From Anticarsia gemmatalis (Eukaryota; Arthropoda; Insecta; Lepidoptera; Erebidae), in NCBI RefSeq assembly GCF_050436995.1, contig NC_134770.1, positions 6,954,501-7,018,500 on the forward strand: a stretch of 64,000 bases of DNA, in the 5' to 3' direction. Positions 37,001 through 49,000 of this stretch are shown here, in pieces. The notes beneath the pieces are model-generated. The model was not told the DNA's origin. It worked only from the letters and a program-made list of their open reading frames with translations, and ran no database searches. Position 1 is the first letter of the stretch; the number at the start of each line of letters is the position of its first letter. The position numbers and the translations under genes were made by a program.

Positions 37001-40000
37001 TATATGGTTATTATTTTGGCTATAACTATTAGTTAAACAGTTTATACATAAGTTTAGTTACAATTTACACTAAATAGTCGTAATTTTTAATCAAAAATGG
37101 GAAAAATTTAAAAATACAGCTTTTGTTGAAATCGCTTATTGAAAGTTTATGCAAAAAACTAATTCTGCACCAAAGAAAAAATCTAGTTTATACCGCGTGT
37201 TAACTCCTCTAGCATTTATGGTGACCTGCATGCATTCTGGCATGCTTTGGAGGATGTTTTAATTACTTCTTGAAGAACTTTATCCCACACTCTGACTAGA
37301 GCGGTTCTTCGCTCACCAAGTGATTCTGATGGGTTGGGCAGTGCACATACACTGTTTTTTAGCATGTGCCAGACATGTTCTATGGGGTTGATGTCTGGAC
37401 TGCGAGCAGGCTAAGCCAGTTTTTGAATCCCGATATCAGCAAGGTGCGATTCCACAACGCGGGCGCTACGAGCGCGCGCATAAAACTGCATTAGAGTTAA
37501 TCCTCCGGACCAATGAAATCCATAAGTGGTACAACATGGTCTTGGAAGATTTCTTCAAAGTACCCGGCTGCTGTTAGGCGCTGATCTACGATGACAAGCT
37601 CCGTACGTGCCTCCAAACATACATCTCTTCATACCATAACAGACCTACCTTTGTAACTGACCGTCTGACGTGTTGTGTTGGGAAAAAACCGTCCTTAATG
37701 GCGTCTTTACACTCTATCACGACCATTTGGTGCTCTTAATGCTACTCAACACTCATCGGTAAACAAGAAGTTGCTCCATTGGTCGATAGCCAATTCACAT
37801 GTTTACGAGCAAATCATAATCGCGCAACTCGATGGTGTCTCTCGAGTTCTGGTACTCGGGTTGGTCTTCCTGCCCGTAAATTACGTTCTTTTATCCTTCG
37901 CCTCATGTTCCGTTCACTAAGAATGACTCTGCGTGCCGCTTGAAGCCTCTATTGAATCTCAAACGCTGTTGGAAAGCGATTTCTCAGCACCTCGAGGTTA
38001 ACAAATCGGTCATCTCTTGCGGATGTACATCGTGTTCGTCCAATTCCTGGTCGCCGCGTGTAGAGACCAGTCTCACGATACCTCCTAATCGCAGACCTTA
38101 AAGTGGTACGCGATACATTGAAAAATGCAGCCACCTCTCAATGGTAATGGCCCTGATCGGACAACAAGACCACCTAAGCCACTTGTTCAGCAGTAAGTGG
38201 CATCTTCAAATCTTTTCTAAATTCTAAATAGACCAATAATCAATAAAAATCATAAAGAAAATCGTTTCCGTGCAGCAATATTTCAAAATACAGAATTCAA
38301 CTGACCTCTCGAATCAACACTGAATTCAGTTCTAACACACATTGTTAGAAAAAGTCATCCGTCACTTAAATTAATCTGAAATTCAACACTTCATAACACT
38401 AAACAGATCACTTCGCAACTACTTACAACAATATATCTTTCATATATTACTTAATTTGTTTACAAATTCACTATAAGCGCTTGGGCCACTTTTTCTGCCG
38501 CTGAGTGTATATTGCGAACGGGTTGTCGAAAAAATTCAGTCCAGAATATGTTTTTTTTTACTACTAATAATACCTCTACAAGCTGCGAAGCTTTCATACA
38601 AGGCCCCCTATAACATTTTTGGATTATAGTAATAGAAGCTTATACTAAACCTTCTGTGTCGCATCTGTACATTGTACGTACATTTAAATCTCATTTCTCC
38701 CACGTGCGTCTCGTATCGTCTTAAACTTAACATGGTTGTAATAGTCCAATGTCGGACATATTGAGAATATCTTACAACCATATTGGTTATTAGACATGGA
38801 TAAAGGAAAATTTTATTGAGAACGGGTGCTTTTAGTATTGTAGTAGCATGTTTTCTGTTAAACGTGAGACAAAACTTTAAACCAAAGAGAGAAATTAAGT
38901 GCAAGTTTTATTGCGAATTCTATAATACAAACCGAGTTCCTCCGTGTCTCGCAAGGCACGTTAAATTGTGAAGTCATTTTCAAAGATCTTTCACAGTCGT
39001 TACCAGTTGTCCGAAGCTAGAAAGTCTGACAACCAGTCTTACCTAAAACCTATCGCGTTACATCCCAGGTAAAAGGGTTCTGGAAGTCCGATAGGCAGTC
39101 GCTCCATGTAAATCATTGGCCTTTGGTGAGACTGGAAGCCGACTCCAACATAGTTGGAAGAAAGACTAGGCTGATGAAAGTTTCATTGCAAATGTGTATT
39201 TATAATTTAAGATGGCTGTCTTCTAATACATGGGACAACAGTTTACCTAAAGAATTATATTAGGGCTAGTTAGTTTCCTTTTAAATAAAAACTAATGACT
39301 TCATCAGAGCGTTACAAACGGTTCATGATTGATCTCAGATTACCTAGGTATCAAAACATGTCCTAGACCTTAGTAAAGATATGCGTAGCAAACTCTACAA
39401 GGTTTGTTTACATAGGAAATCAACTCCCTGTGGAGAAAATTATAGAAATTGTTGCCAATTAGGTTATACAGCGTTGTAAAGTCTTGTTTACATCTTTGCT
39501 ATTAGGTATTACGTATTATTATCGTTAGAAAGTAATTTGTCAAGGTTTGTAAATATGTTATTTGATTTATTTGTTACTTACGACATTCTTCGGTAAAAAT
39601 ATGCTAAGAACCTTATAGCCACTTAACCGGTCACGTAATCGAACCCTGGACTTTCATTGGTATTCACTATGGTCTACTAAAGACTTGGTGTTTTTGATCT
39701 GAGCCGATCTATATACTTTGAATAGATACATCTTAATTGCTTTCAGCAAAATGATATATCTATATTATTAATAATATCGTGTACATTTAAAATACATTTA
39801 CTATATCTATCATCTATATCTTCTACTTTGCTTCATTCATATTTCGTCACTGCAAATTGAAAATACGCAGTATAAAATCTTGAAGATTGTTGTGTATGTG
39901 TGCTTAGAAAATCTGGTAATGATAAAGAACTTTGTATGGTGAAACAAAACTGTAAGATTGTATTTTCTGTTACAGGACACTTCCTATACTTGGCTGTAGA

Positions 40001-43000
40001 TCCCACCATGGAGAACATGGTGATCAAATCACCACCCTTCAGAGGATTATGGGATTTCTGCAAGGTAAGTAGTAGACACTGAGCTTTGGTATTATCTATA
40101 CTAATATAATAAAGCTGAAGAGTTTGTTTGTTTGTTTGTTTGAACGCGCTAATCTCAGGAACTACTGGTCCGATTTGAAAAATTCTTTCAGTGTTAGATA
40201 GCCCATTTATCGAGGAAGGCTATAGGCTATATAACATCACGCTACAGTCATTAGGAGCGGAGTAGCAACGAAAAATGTTACAAAAACGGGGAAAATTTTG
40301 ACCCATTCTCTTAGGTTACGCAAGCGAAGTTGCGCGGGTCAGCTAGTTACAATTATTTAGCATTGTTATAGATACTACTTTTGCAAATAATTTATTGATT
40401 GTTGTGGATTTGATACCTACATGTGAAAAATATTTGATCTAGAAATATTTTTTTCGTCATAAACCGTAATATTTTTGTTACGTTAACATTATATGTTTAT
40501 TGGTATGTCCTTTCTTACCCTTACCGGCAGCCTTGGCAACCAGCTTGCCATGGCTTTCCTCCTTCACGAGAGAGTATAGGTCTTTAAAACTCAACACTTA
40601 ATTGTTTTTGTACCATTTTCATGGTTTCTAAAGCTAATATTCTCCTAGGTCCGTATAATCTCACTATACATACAACTTACTTGATTTTATTACTAATGTA
40701 TCCTTTCTTCTCTCAGTTCGAAGCCAGACTCCACCAGAGCAAGATGCAGAACGCAAGCATCCGCCTGGTGGCCGAGTCCACGGAGTCAGGAGTGCAATGG
40801 TTGCTGCAGGAGATGGCTGGAGACAACTATGGGACGTAAGTGCTGTTACTACTTATCCATTCAAACTTCAAAGTTAGGTAGTGTCAGTTTCAAAACCCGG
40901 TTACAAGTAAATCTATACTAATATAATAAAGCTAAAGAGTTTGTTTGTTTGTTTGTTTGTTTGTTTGTTTGTTTGAACGCGCTAATCTCAGGAACTACTG
41001 ATCCGATTTGAAAAATTCTTTCAGTGTTAGATAGCCCATTTATCGAGGAAGGTTATAGGCTATATAACATCACGCTACGACCAATAGGAGCGGAGTAGCA
41101 ACGAGAAATGTTACAAAAACGGGAAAAATTATCTATACTAATATAATAAAGCTAAAGAGTTTGTTTGTTTGTTTGTTTGTTTGTTTGTTTGAACGCGCTA
41201 ATCTCAGGAACTACTGATCCGATTTGAAAAATTCTTTCAGTGTTAGATAGCCCATTTATCGAGGAAGGTTATAGGCTATATAACATCACGCTACGACCAA
41301 TAGGAGCGGAGTAGCAACGAGAAATGTTACAAAAACGGGAAAAATTATGACGCATTCTCTCTTATGTGACGCAAGCGAAGTTGCGCGGGTCAGCTAGTAC
41401 ATTATATGAGTAAAAGATACTTACTGCCTTTTTTACACAGTGATTCAACATGTACCTATAGATTTCCCAGTAGATAGTGTTAAAAAAGAGATGGATCACA
41501 TAATAGGTAATGTAACAGCATCTTATCGCAGCTATTTTATTTTAAACATGTCATCATTCTGCTTTGAAAAAATTTTGCAGGTCATTTATTTGATCGGTTG
41601 AATTTCAGTGAGAAAACTTACATACCTGATCTAGCTGCCACTTTTTCAAATCCTGAGTTGTTATAAGCAATATTTCTAACGAAAAAAAGAACAATTAAAT
41701 TGCTGGATTCACGAACGTAAAATAACATTACCAATGCCGAGCAGCTTAAAAGCATAAAAAATATAAACTTCTAAGGACACGATCTACCGCTTTTTTGAAG
41801 CAGCATAAACATACAGGGTTACAACCTCGGATCATAAAACAATAGTAACACAATTTTTCTTTTCCAGTTGGAACCTGATGCGCTTCACGATCGGCAAGGT
41901 GTTCCAGAAGGTCCGCATCATCATCGAGATCACTCGCCCCAACTACGTCAACCTGAGTCAGACGCTGCCGCATCTGGCCATAGACAATATACGCATGATC
42001 GACTGCGTGCCAGAGCCGCCGGGGAACTGCGAACCTGGCCAGATGAAGTGCAAGATTATGAGTGTGAGTTGATGACTGGTTTTTATTTTAAAGACTTGCC
42101 GACCCCGCTAAATCTGTATCGCCTAATAGCCGACTTCTAATTATTAAGTAAAAATAAGTAAGAAATCTTTTGTAAAAGAATTAGTGAATTCCAGGTCCAG
42201 CCGTTCACGCGTAATGGCATGACCAAAAGAAATAGGGATTATTTTTTTTTATTTGTAAGGCTAATTTCTCTTTTAAGTGATGTAATGTAGTGTTTACCTG
42301 TGTACGGTGCAGACATATACTCTAGGACATTATTAGTATATTGCAAAGATATTTATACTTAATTACTAAGTGCATTTAGAAAAAAAAATACGATATACCT
42401 TCTTTCGATAAATTACAGTTGACCTCTAAATGCTAAATATAGTCAAATAAAGGTTTTAAACCACACACTCTTACTAGAAATATTTATCACAAGGTATTTT
42501 ATCTTTGCAGAAAGACTCATGCATCAAGCAGCAGCAAGTGTGTGACCTCGTCAAGGACTGTGATGATGACTCCGACGAGAATCAGAGTTGTGGTGAGTAC
42601 CTTTAAGATCTGGCGTATAACTTGTCCCTGGTCCCCACGGAATAAGATGTACTTACTTGCTTTACTGATTTAGCAAGAGTCTTGACTTCAAAAACTCTTC
42701 GCTAACAGATTTGTGAATTCAATTTGTAGTTTGACATACGTAATTATGTCTTAAAGGTGTTGAATTATACTTTTAAATGTAAGACCAGCCATAAATTTTG
42801 ATTATTTCGCAATCTTTACCTTCACAATTAAAATACGATAAATCATCACAGGGAAGGAACTTCACTGGTATAACTATTTTTCTGTTTCTACATATTTGAT
42901 TTTGTTCCAGATAAAATGCCATATGGATCATATTGCAACTTTGAGCTGGACACGTGTGGTTTCGAAAATGTTTTTGAAGCGCAGTAAGTATATATTTCTA

Positions 43001-46000
43001 TTATAGATATATGTAAAACTTAAGAATAATTCAATTTAAATTAGTTTTGGTAAGAAAGATACTAAAAGCCCGATAAGGCTATACACATATTCGGCATATA
43101 GCCGGGCGGCAAAACTGAATACGTGTAGTGTACCTACGGCTCAAGCCGAACATGTGAGTCAAGTCAGTTTTGTTGTTCGATAATTATTACCGAACCGTTA
43201 AGACATATAAACTAGATTTTAAAATCCACCGTACAAGAAGCTAAATAACATATTCTCCCAACAGCTCAATCCTCAAATGGTCCCGCCACTACGGGCCAAC
43301 GCCAACCGACAACACGGGGCCAAACTACGACCACACTTGCCATCCTGCCATCCCGCACCTTGCCATCCCGGTCCCAACTCTCATGATGCCGCCACTGGTC
43401 CCTGCCCACATGGAGTCTAACACCCAGTGTGTGGGCTACTATATGTTCGTGAATATGAATGTGACTGGCCCTAACCAGGAGAGACCGGACTTCGCCTCCA
43501 CGGCTGTGATGAGGACAGTCGTCTTTAATCCACCGCCCCAAGTCCATGGGAATATTACGTCAAGATATTATAATTGTTGTATTGTAAGTATTGTTTGTTT
43601 TTGTAGTTGTATTTTGAATTTAGTGTTATCATTTACATAAGAATATTTGCGATTTATGAAAGGTATTTTAACTAAACTCTATATTAATGTATTAATACAA
43701 TATATTTTGTTATTGTTTAAGAAATTGGCTAGTATTTTTTAAAATCAGTAAATTACGCGTGTTGAAGTTTTACATGACGTCATCTTTTCGTGTACTTTTT
43801 TACAAAAAAAGCTTTTTAAAAATAAGTATGAATGTTTTGCACTTATTTTAAAAAACCTACAAAATGATATTGACTGACTACAAAATGCGATTTGGAGACT
43901 TAGCATGCCTTCTAGATCTGATAAGTTTCTAGTTTCTATACATATGATATTTTTTTTCAACGGTAGAGCAAGCGATTTATATTTTTAACAAATTTATTAC
44001 GCCCTGGGTAGTTTTCTGAATCTTTCTGCACTTTTGTTAGGTACCTATACATAAAAATTATTGACTAAAACAATGTCTGTGACCATAACTTTTAAACTCT
44101 CGCGTTGCATGTTTAATGTATAATAGAATATGGGAATTAACGCGAACACGCATTTTACCTTAATGTCTGTGACTTTCTTAGTCATTCTAACTCCCTCTTC
44201 CCCCCCAGATTCGCTTCTACTACCAGCAGAACGGGCGCAACTACGGCTCGCTGAGCCTCAACGTGGTGGAGCTGACGAACCGCGGCAACATCACCACGCC
44301 GCTCTGGTTCTCCACCAAGGATAAGGGAGAGTTCTGGTACAGGGCCTCCATTATACTACCTAATATTACCAGAAGGTGAGTAACCAAATACATTTTTTAC
44401 AGTGTTTTAAGGAAAAAATTAAATAAATATACGGCTTTTTCGCAGATTTTTTATATAGATTGTAAAGATCTTGTATGTTCCAGAATTACTTAAAAAATTG
44501 TTTATGGTCACTTGATTGCGCTCGAAAGTTTGTTTTAGGAGTAGTCGTTACGCAACTCGTGGGATTTGAACTTACGTCTTTTCAGAGTTTTATAGTGTGT
44601 TTTTGAGAACTATTATTTTATCATTATATAAGGTCGTAGGAGAAGTAATATGAAACACGAAAAATTTTGAGTACTTTTAGTTTCTTAAGCAGGTTTTTAA
44701 TATTATTTCGGCCAGACTTAGTTGCTTAAGGAATATCACATACTGTTTTTTCATAAGCCGATCAAAGCTAAGCTCACTAGAAAATGTAATTGTCCAAAAT
44801 TATTTGGCAAAATGGCAACGAACTTGATCATGCATAAGAACCGTTAGCACTAAACTATATACGTCTATTACAAAACTAAAACTACGAGGCGCATAAAACG
44901 AGTAGGTTAAGAAACCTTTGTGCGGACATTCCAAGGGTGGGTTGCCGGTTACCTACTGGTATTTTAGCTGATCGTCTCCATGTTTCTGCAGGCACGTAAA
45001 GACCTGCGGACTTATCACGTATCTCAGTTGACAACTAGTGTACGTCAAATTGATAGCCACTATGATGTACATTGCTGCTTTGACGTAACATGTTAATCAT
45101 TATATTTAAAGCGAGAAAACAATGTACAGCATAGTGACTTTCAGATAGTTGTCAACAGAGATACGTGATAGCCCCCCAAGTTTCAAACTAGTTTTACTAT
45201 TTAGCTCCTTAAAAATATTCTACAACAAAATTTTCTTTCACAGATATTACCTAGAATTTAAGACTCGTCGCGGCATGCGTATCTACTCGGACTCGGCGAT
45301 AGACGACTTCTCGATGGCGCCGGAGTGCTTCGGTCTGAACATGGACCCTGATGAGCTGGGCGAGTACAACTACTATGATCCCGTGTTCGACGAGAAGACC
45401 ACGCCGCATGATGCGTTTGCTGATAAAACTTGTAAGTCGTTTTCTATATATTCCATTTGTCGCTCTTTGAGTAGGTTTTATAATAAAAATATTAATTTCA
45501 ATTACATAAGTGCAAAACATTACAAAACATGGTTTGGAGTCGCCATTTAAGCAAAGGGATTGCTTGTATTAGGAAAACTCCGCTCTACCACTTAACATAA
45601 TCTAAGAATATTCAATTAATTAGTGACTTAAATTTTCTCCTTAGTAAGACTCATGTACATCCATATTTTGAGTAATAAATGGTAAACATTTAGTTGCAAT
45701 GTGGCATCGTCATCTTATGTCCAATATATTCAGCCCACTGTTGCCCAATGGTGTATTATTGAATATAAGGATCCCCTTTCATTAGCCTTTTCGTAGTCCT
45801 AATGTCAGTCTCTTTTATTGTAGCTCAACATTTCGACGATATTATCAATTAGGTCTTCCCTAAAAGCTTACGTTACCTCTTAATATGAGTAACTTTATAC
45901 TGATAAAAAGTTAAACCACTGTTCAAATACTGTTTGCAACTTTACTAGAAAAGTTAAAGGAATATTTCTTGATTTCTCTATCTTTATTACTGTGGAGGGC

Positions 46001-49000
46001 TGTTCTTTGTTACATTTCAAGTACATATCATTTAACACAATAAAATAATATTATTATCTCCGGCATTTAGAAACCAATGAGCTACTCTGTAGACAGTTGC
46101 TAACCCGTCAATCACAGTCAAACATTCAAAAAGAACAGCTCCTCAAAATTCATATTTCCTCAGACTACCGTTTCACAACGTGCGGTGCAACTGGTCGCTT
46201 TGGTCCCAACCAGACGATGTGCGACGTGGCGTACAACAACACGGCCGTGACCGTCAGCGTGGTGCAGGACCCGCCCTACCAGGGGATACAAGTGTGGGAG
46301 GTGCCTGCTGAAGGACTTTATACGTAAGTGTTATTCACTTATGGCTTTTTACATTGAGAAGGTATTAGTTAAAAGATATTGTGCTGGAGAATTGTGAGTT
46401 AAAGCGTCATTTTGTCGCACTCACTACCAAGCTTGTTAACTTGCATTTTGTTATCAAAGTTGTTCAAGCCGCCCGAAGGCCTTTGACGTGGCTTAACGAC
46501 TGTTATCTTAATTGACAACAACCGGGACCGACTTTTTACGTGCCCTCCGAAGCACGGAGACGCCCAATTTAAATACCACTATGCGGTCACCATCAATATA
46601 TGGAATGAGCGCGCCAAGGTTTACTTAACCCCCCGATCGATTACCGACCGGTGAGCGCAACTGGCTATGGGCGCCTTGAACTCGACTTGAACGATTTACT
46701 ATAACGTTTTAATAAATCACTAGCTTCTTACTTATATACTTCTGTCACCAGTATAATAGCGACCGGCGCGAGTGGTGGCCTGGGCTCAGCGTGGGCCGGA
46801 GTCTCCCACGCTGCCAGTGTGAGGATCCTCATAGAACTACACAAGGCTGAACGTCTTTATGTACTCGTTGGACAACAGGGCCATAATGCGTGCAAGAAGG
46901 TGAGTTGCTACCAGTTTGACTGTCTTACCCCCGGTTTCTGAGGTACATTTAGCGGTAGTTTATCTATTCAATAGCGTTTAAAGTCATACAAAAAAAGAAT
47001 GCTATTGAATAGATAAACTACCGCTAAATGTACCTCAGAAACCGGGGGTCATCCCCAGTTTCTGAGGTACAGCGGTAGTTTATCTATTCAAAATGTCGTG
47101 TTTATACAAGCTTAAACGCTATTAAATAGATAAACTACCGCAAAATTTGCCTCAGAATTCGGGCATTACTGATGCATTGCAGGGTCTTTGAATAGGAAAG
47201 GCTAGAGCTCTACTTTTATGTATCAAAGTCTATCCAGACGGTGGACACTGTTCAGGACTGTTCTGGCAGAAGCTCGGGCAATTTTAGCCTTTCTAAAGAC
47301 TTCATTTCATCATCATCGGTTCATCCTGATGTTCATTTTTACGCTATATCGACTTATCACGATTTAGCTTATTTCTCTTTTAACTATCTGTAGAAATAGT
47401 TAGTTAGTTAGTTTTTTTTTTTTTCTTTTTAAATTAATACATACTAGTTAGTTAGTTTTTTTTTAACAATTAAAGAACCGGTTTCATAACTTATGAATAA
47501 ACTGTTTAATAGATACTTACTTAGCGTGGTGAATTCAAGATCATCACGGGAGGAATCTCGCGCTTAACAGTGCGACAGCAAATGGGGTTATTTCTGTTAC
47601 ACCTTTTATTAAGAAGCTAAATTCTCGTCTGACACAAAACGCCTGTTAGAAACCGCTCCGTCTAGTGTGGTTAGACTAAAGACCTTATTACGGTAAAAAC
47701 CCGTGTTTAACAATTGGTTTCAAGTATTTCGTGGAAAATCCACAACTATCGTAGATTTAATGCATTTTACTTTTTAATGTCGGACATTCCAACGCTGGTT
47801 ATAATAATGTCCTCCTAGCCGATATACGGCTACGGCGGTCAGTTTCATTGAAACTGGCCATCTGTGCAGGACTTTGTTTATAGTGTGCAAGTGTGTGCAC
47901 AATACACAGGTACACTCTCTATTCCATCACTCTCATAGTCTGGTGGGACGGATAACCGACACAACCAGTGAGAGGTCAGGCGCAGGACCGACGGCTTTAC
48001 GTGCTCTCCGAGGCACGGAGGTCTTCGACCTCAACTTCCCAACTCCGGGCAATCTCTAAGAAATTCTGAACAGAAAATCTCAGAAAAGACTTTTTGGCCC
48101 GACCCAGGATTCGAACCCGAGACCTCTCGCACGGCAGCCGCATATACTACCGACCGCGCCACAATACACAATTACAATAGTCTTCACTAAGGAACTGTTC
48201 TTCCACAGACACTATCAGCTCAAGAGAGTCATGAGTGCTCTCGTCGTCAGTTCAACTCGTCGGTGGTGTTCACGAGCAAGGCGCAGGAGGTGCGCAACAC
48301 CACCGTGTCGGACGGCGGCGGCGGGGGAGGCGGCGCCACCTATGTGTTCTTTGTAAGTCACTTTTATTTCGCTCTTTATTTATTTGACCAGCTTTTGCCC
48401 GTGGTTTGTGACTTAGGACAGAATTTTCATACAAACTTTCATCCTCTATTTTATCCTCTTGGGTGTAGAAATGATCAAAAACCTGTCTTAGTGGATAGCA
48501 CCTACCTGCATGCCAAATTTCAGCCCGATCCGTCCAGTGGTTTGGGCTCTACATTGATAGATCACTGTGTCAGTCGGTCACCTTTGAATACCTCTATATG
48601 TTACAAGTAATAGGAAGACAGGTGCAGTAGAATTCGTGGTGAAGAGATAATAGAAGAAGAGGATTTTTATGGTTAAATTATGATGAGTGGTATACAAATG
48701 CTTTGTATTAAGAGAATAAAGTAGATTTTGAAAGCAGATACTTAAGTGTAATAGTAATCTTCAGAGCTAGAGCTAGAGCAGAGCAGGTGCATAGGTTAAA
48801 TCAGCCTCGCACACCAGTCGTCACTTCTTTGAGCAAAATGACAGTTAAATTGGGCTTGCTTTACATAGGAAGTCTTGTATATTTTCTACTATTCGGTAAC
48901 TGTGGTAGACGTTCCTCACGTCTGTTTATAAAGTCCCCAGTCACAAACGTTTGATTAATTGAAAAGTCATGTTTAAAAAAATATGCCATCGCGTAACTTT

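Larger units (their letters stand above)
22048..39975. other. Alk intron 1, about 18 kb, filled with transposon copies
   Basis: No exon is supported inside. The repeats found are listed separately. The stretches 22110-22955, 25950-27380, 28561-29750, 30546-31585, 31775-32595, 35391-36949 and 39190-39970 show no clear features apart from small relics. Such long first introns often hold enhancers, but I see no specific site. Confidence 0.6.
39976..42063 (+). other. Alk: Alk exons 2-4: remainder of MAM1
   Basis: Residues about 207-322 complete MAM1 (HFLYLAVDP, VRIIIEITRP, LAIDNIRMIDC, the usual MAM ending). In exon 4, Cys 330 and Cys 336 begin the LDLa module. Introns 2 and 3 carry Lep1-type Helitrons. 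Confidence 0.88.

Noticed and set aside
47400..47470. TTAG and poly(T) runs as telomere-like (TTAGG) or satellite sequence
   Set aside because: Only a few imperfect GTTAGTTAG units next to poly(T); simple slippage explains them.
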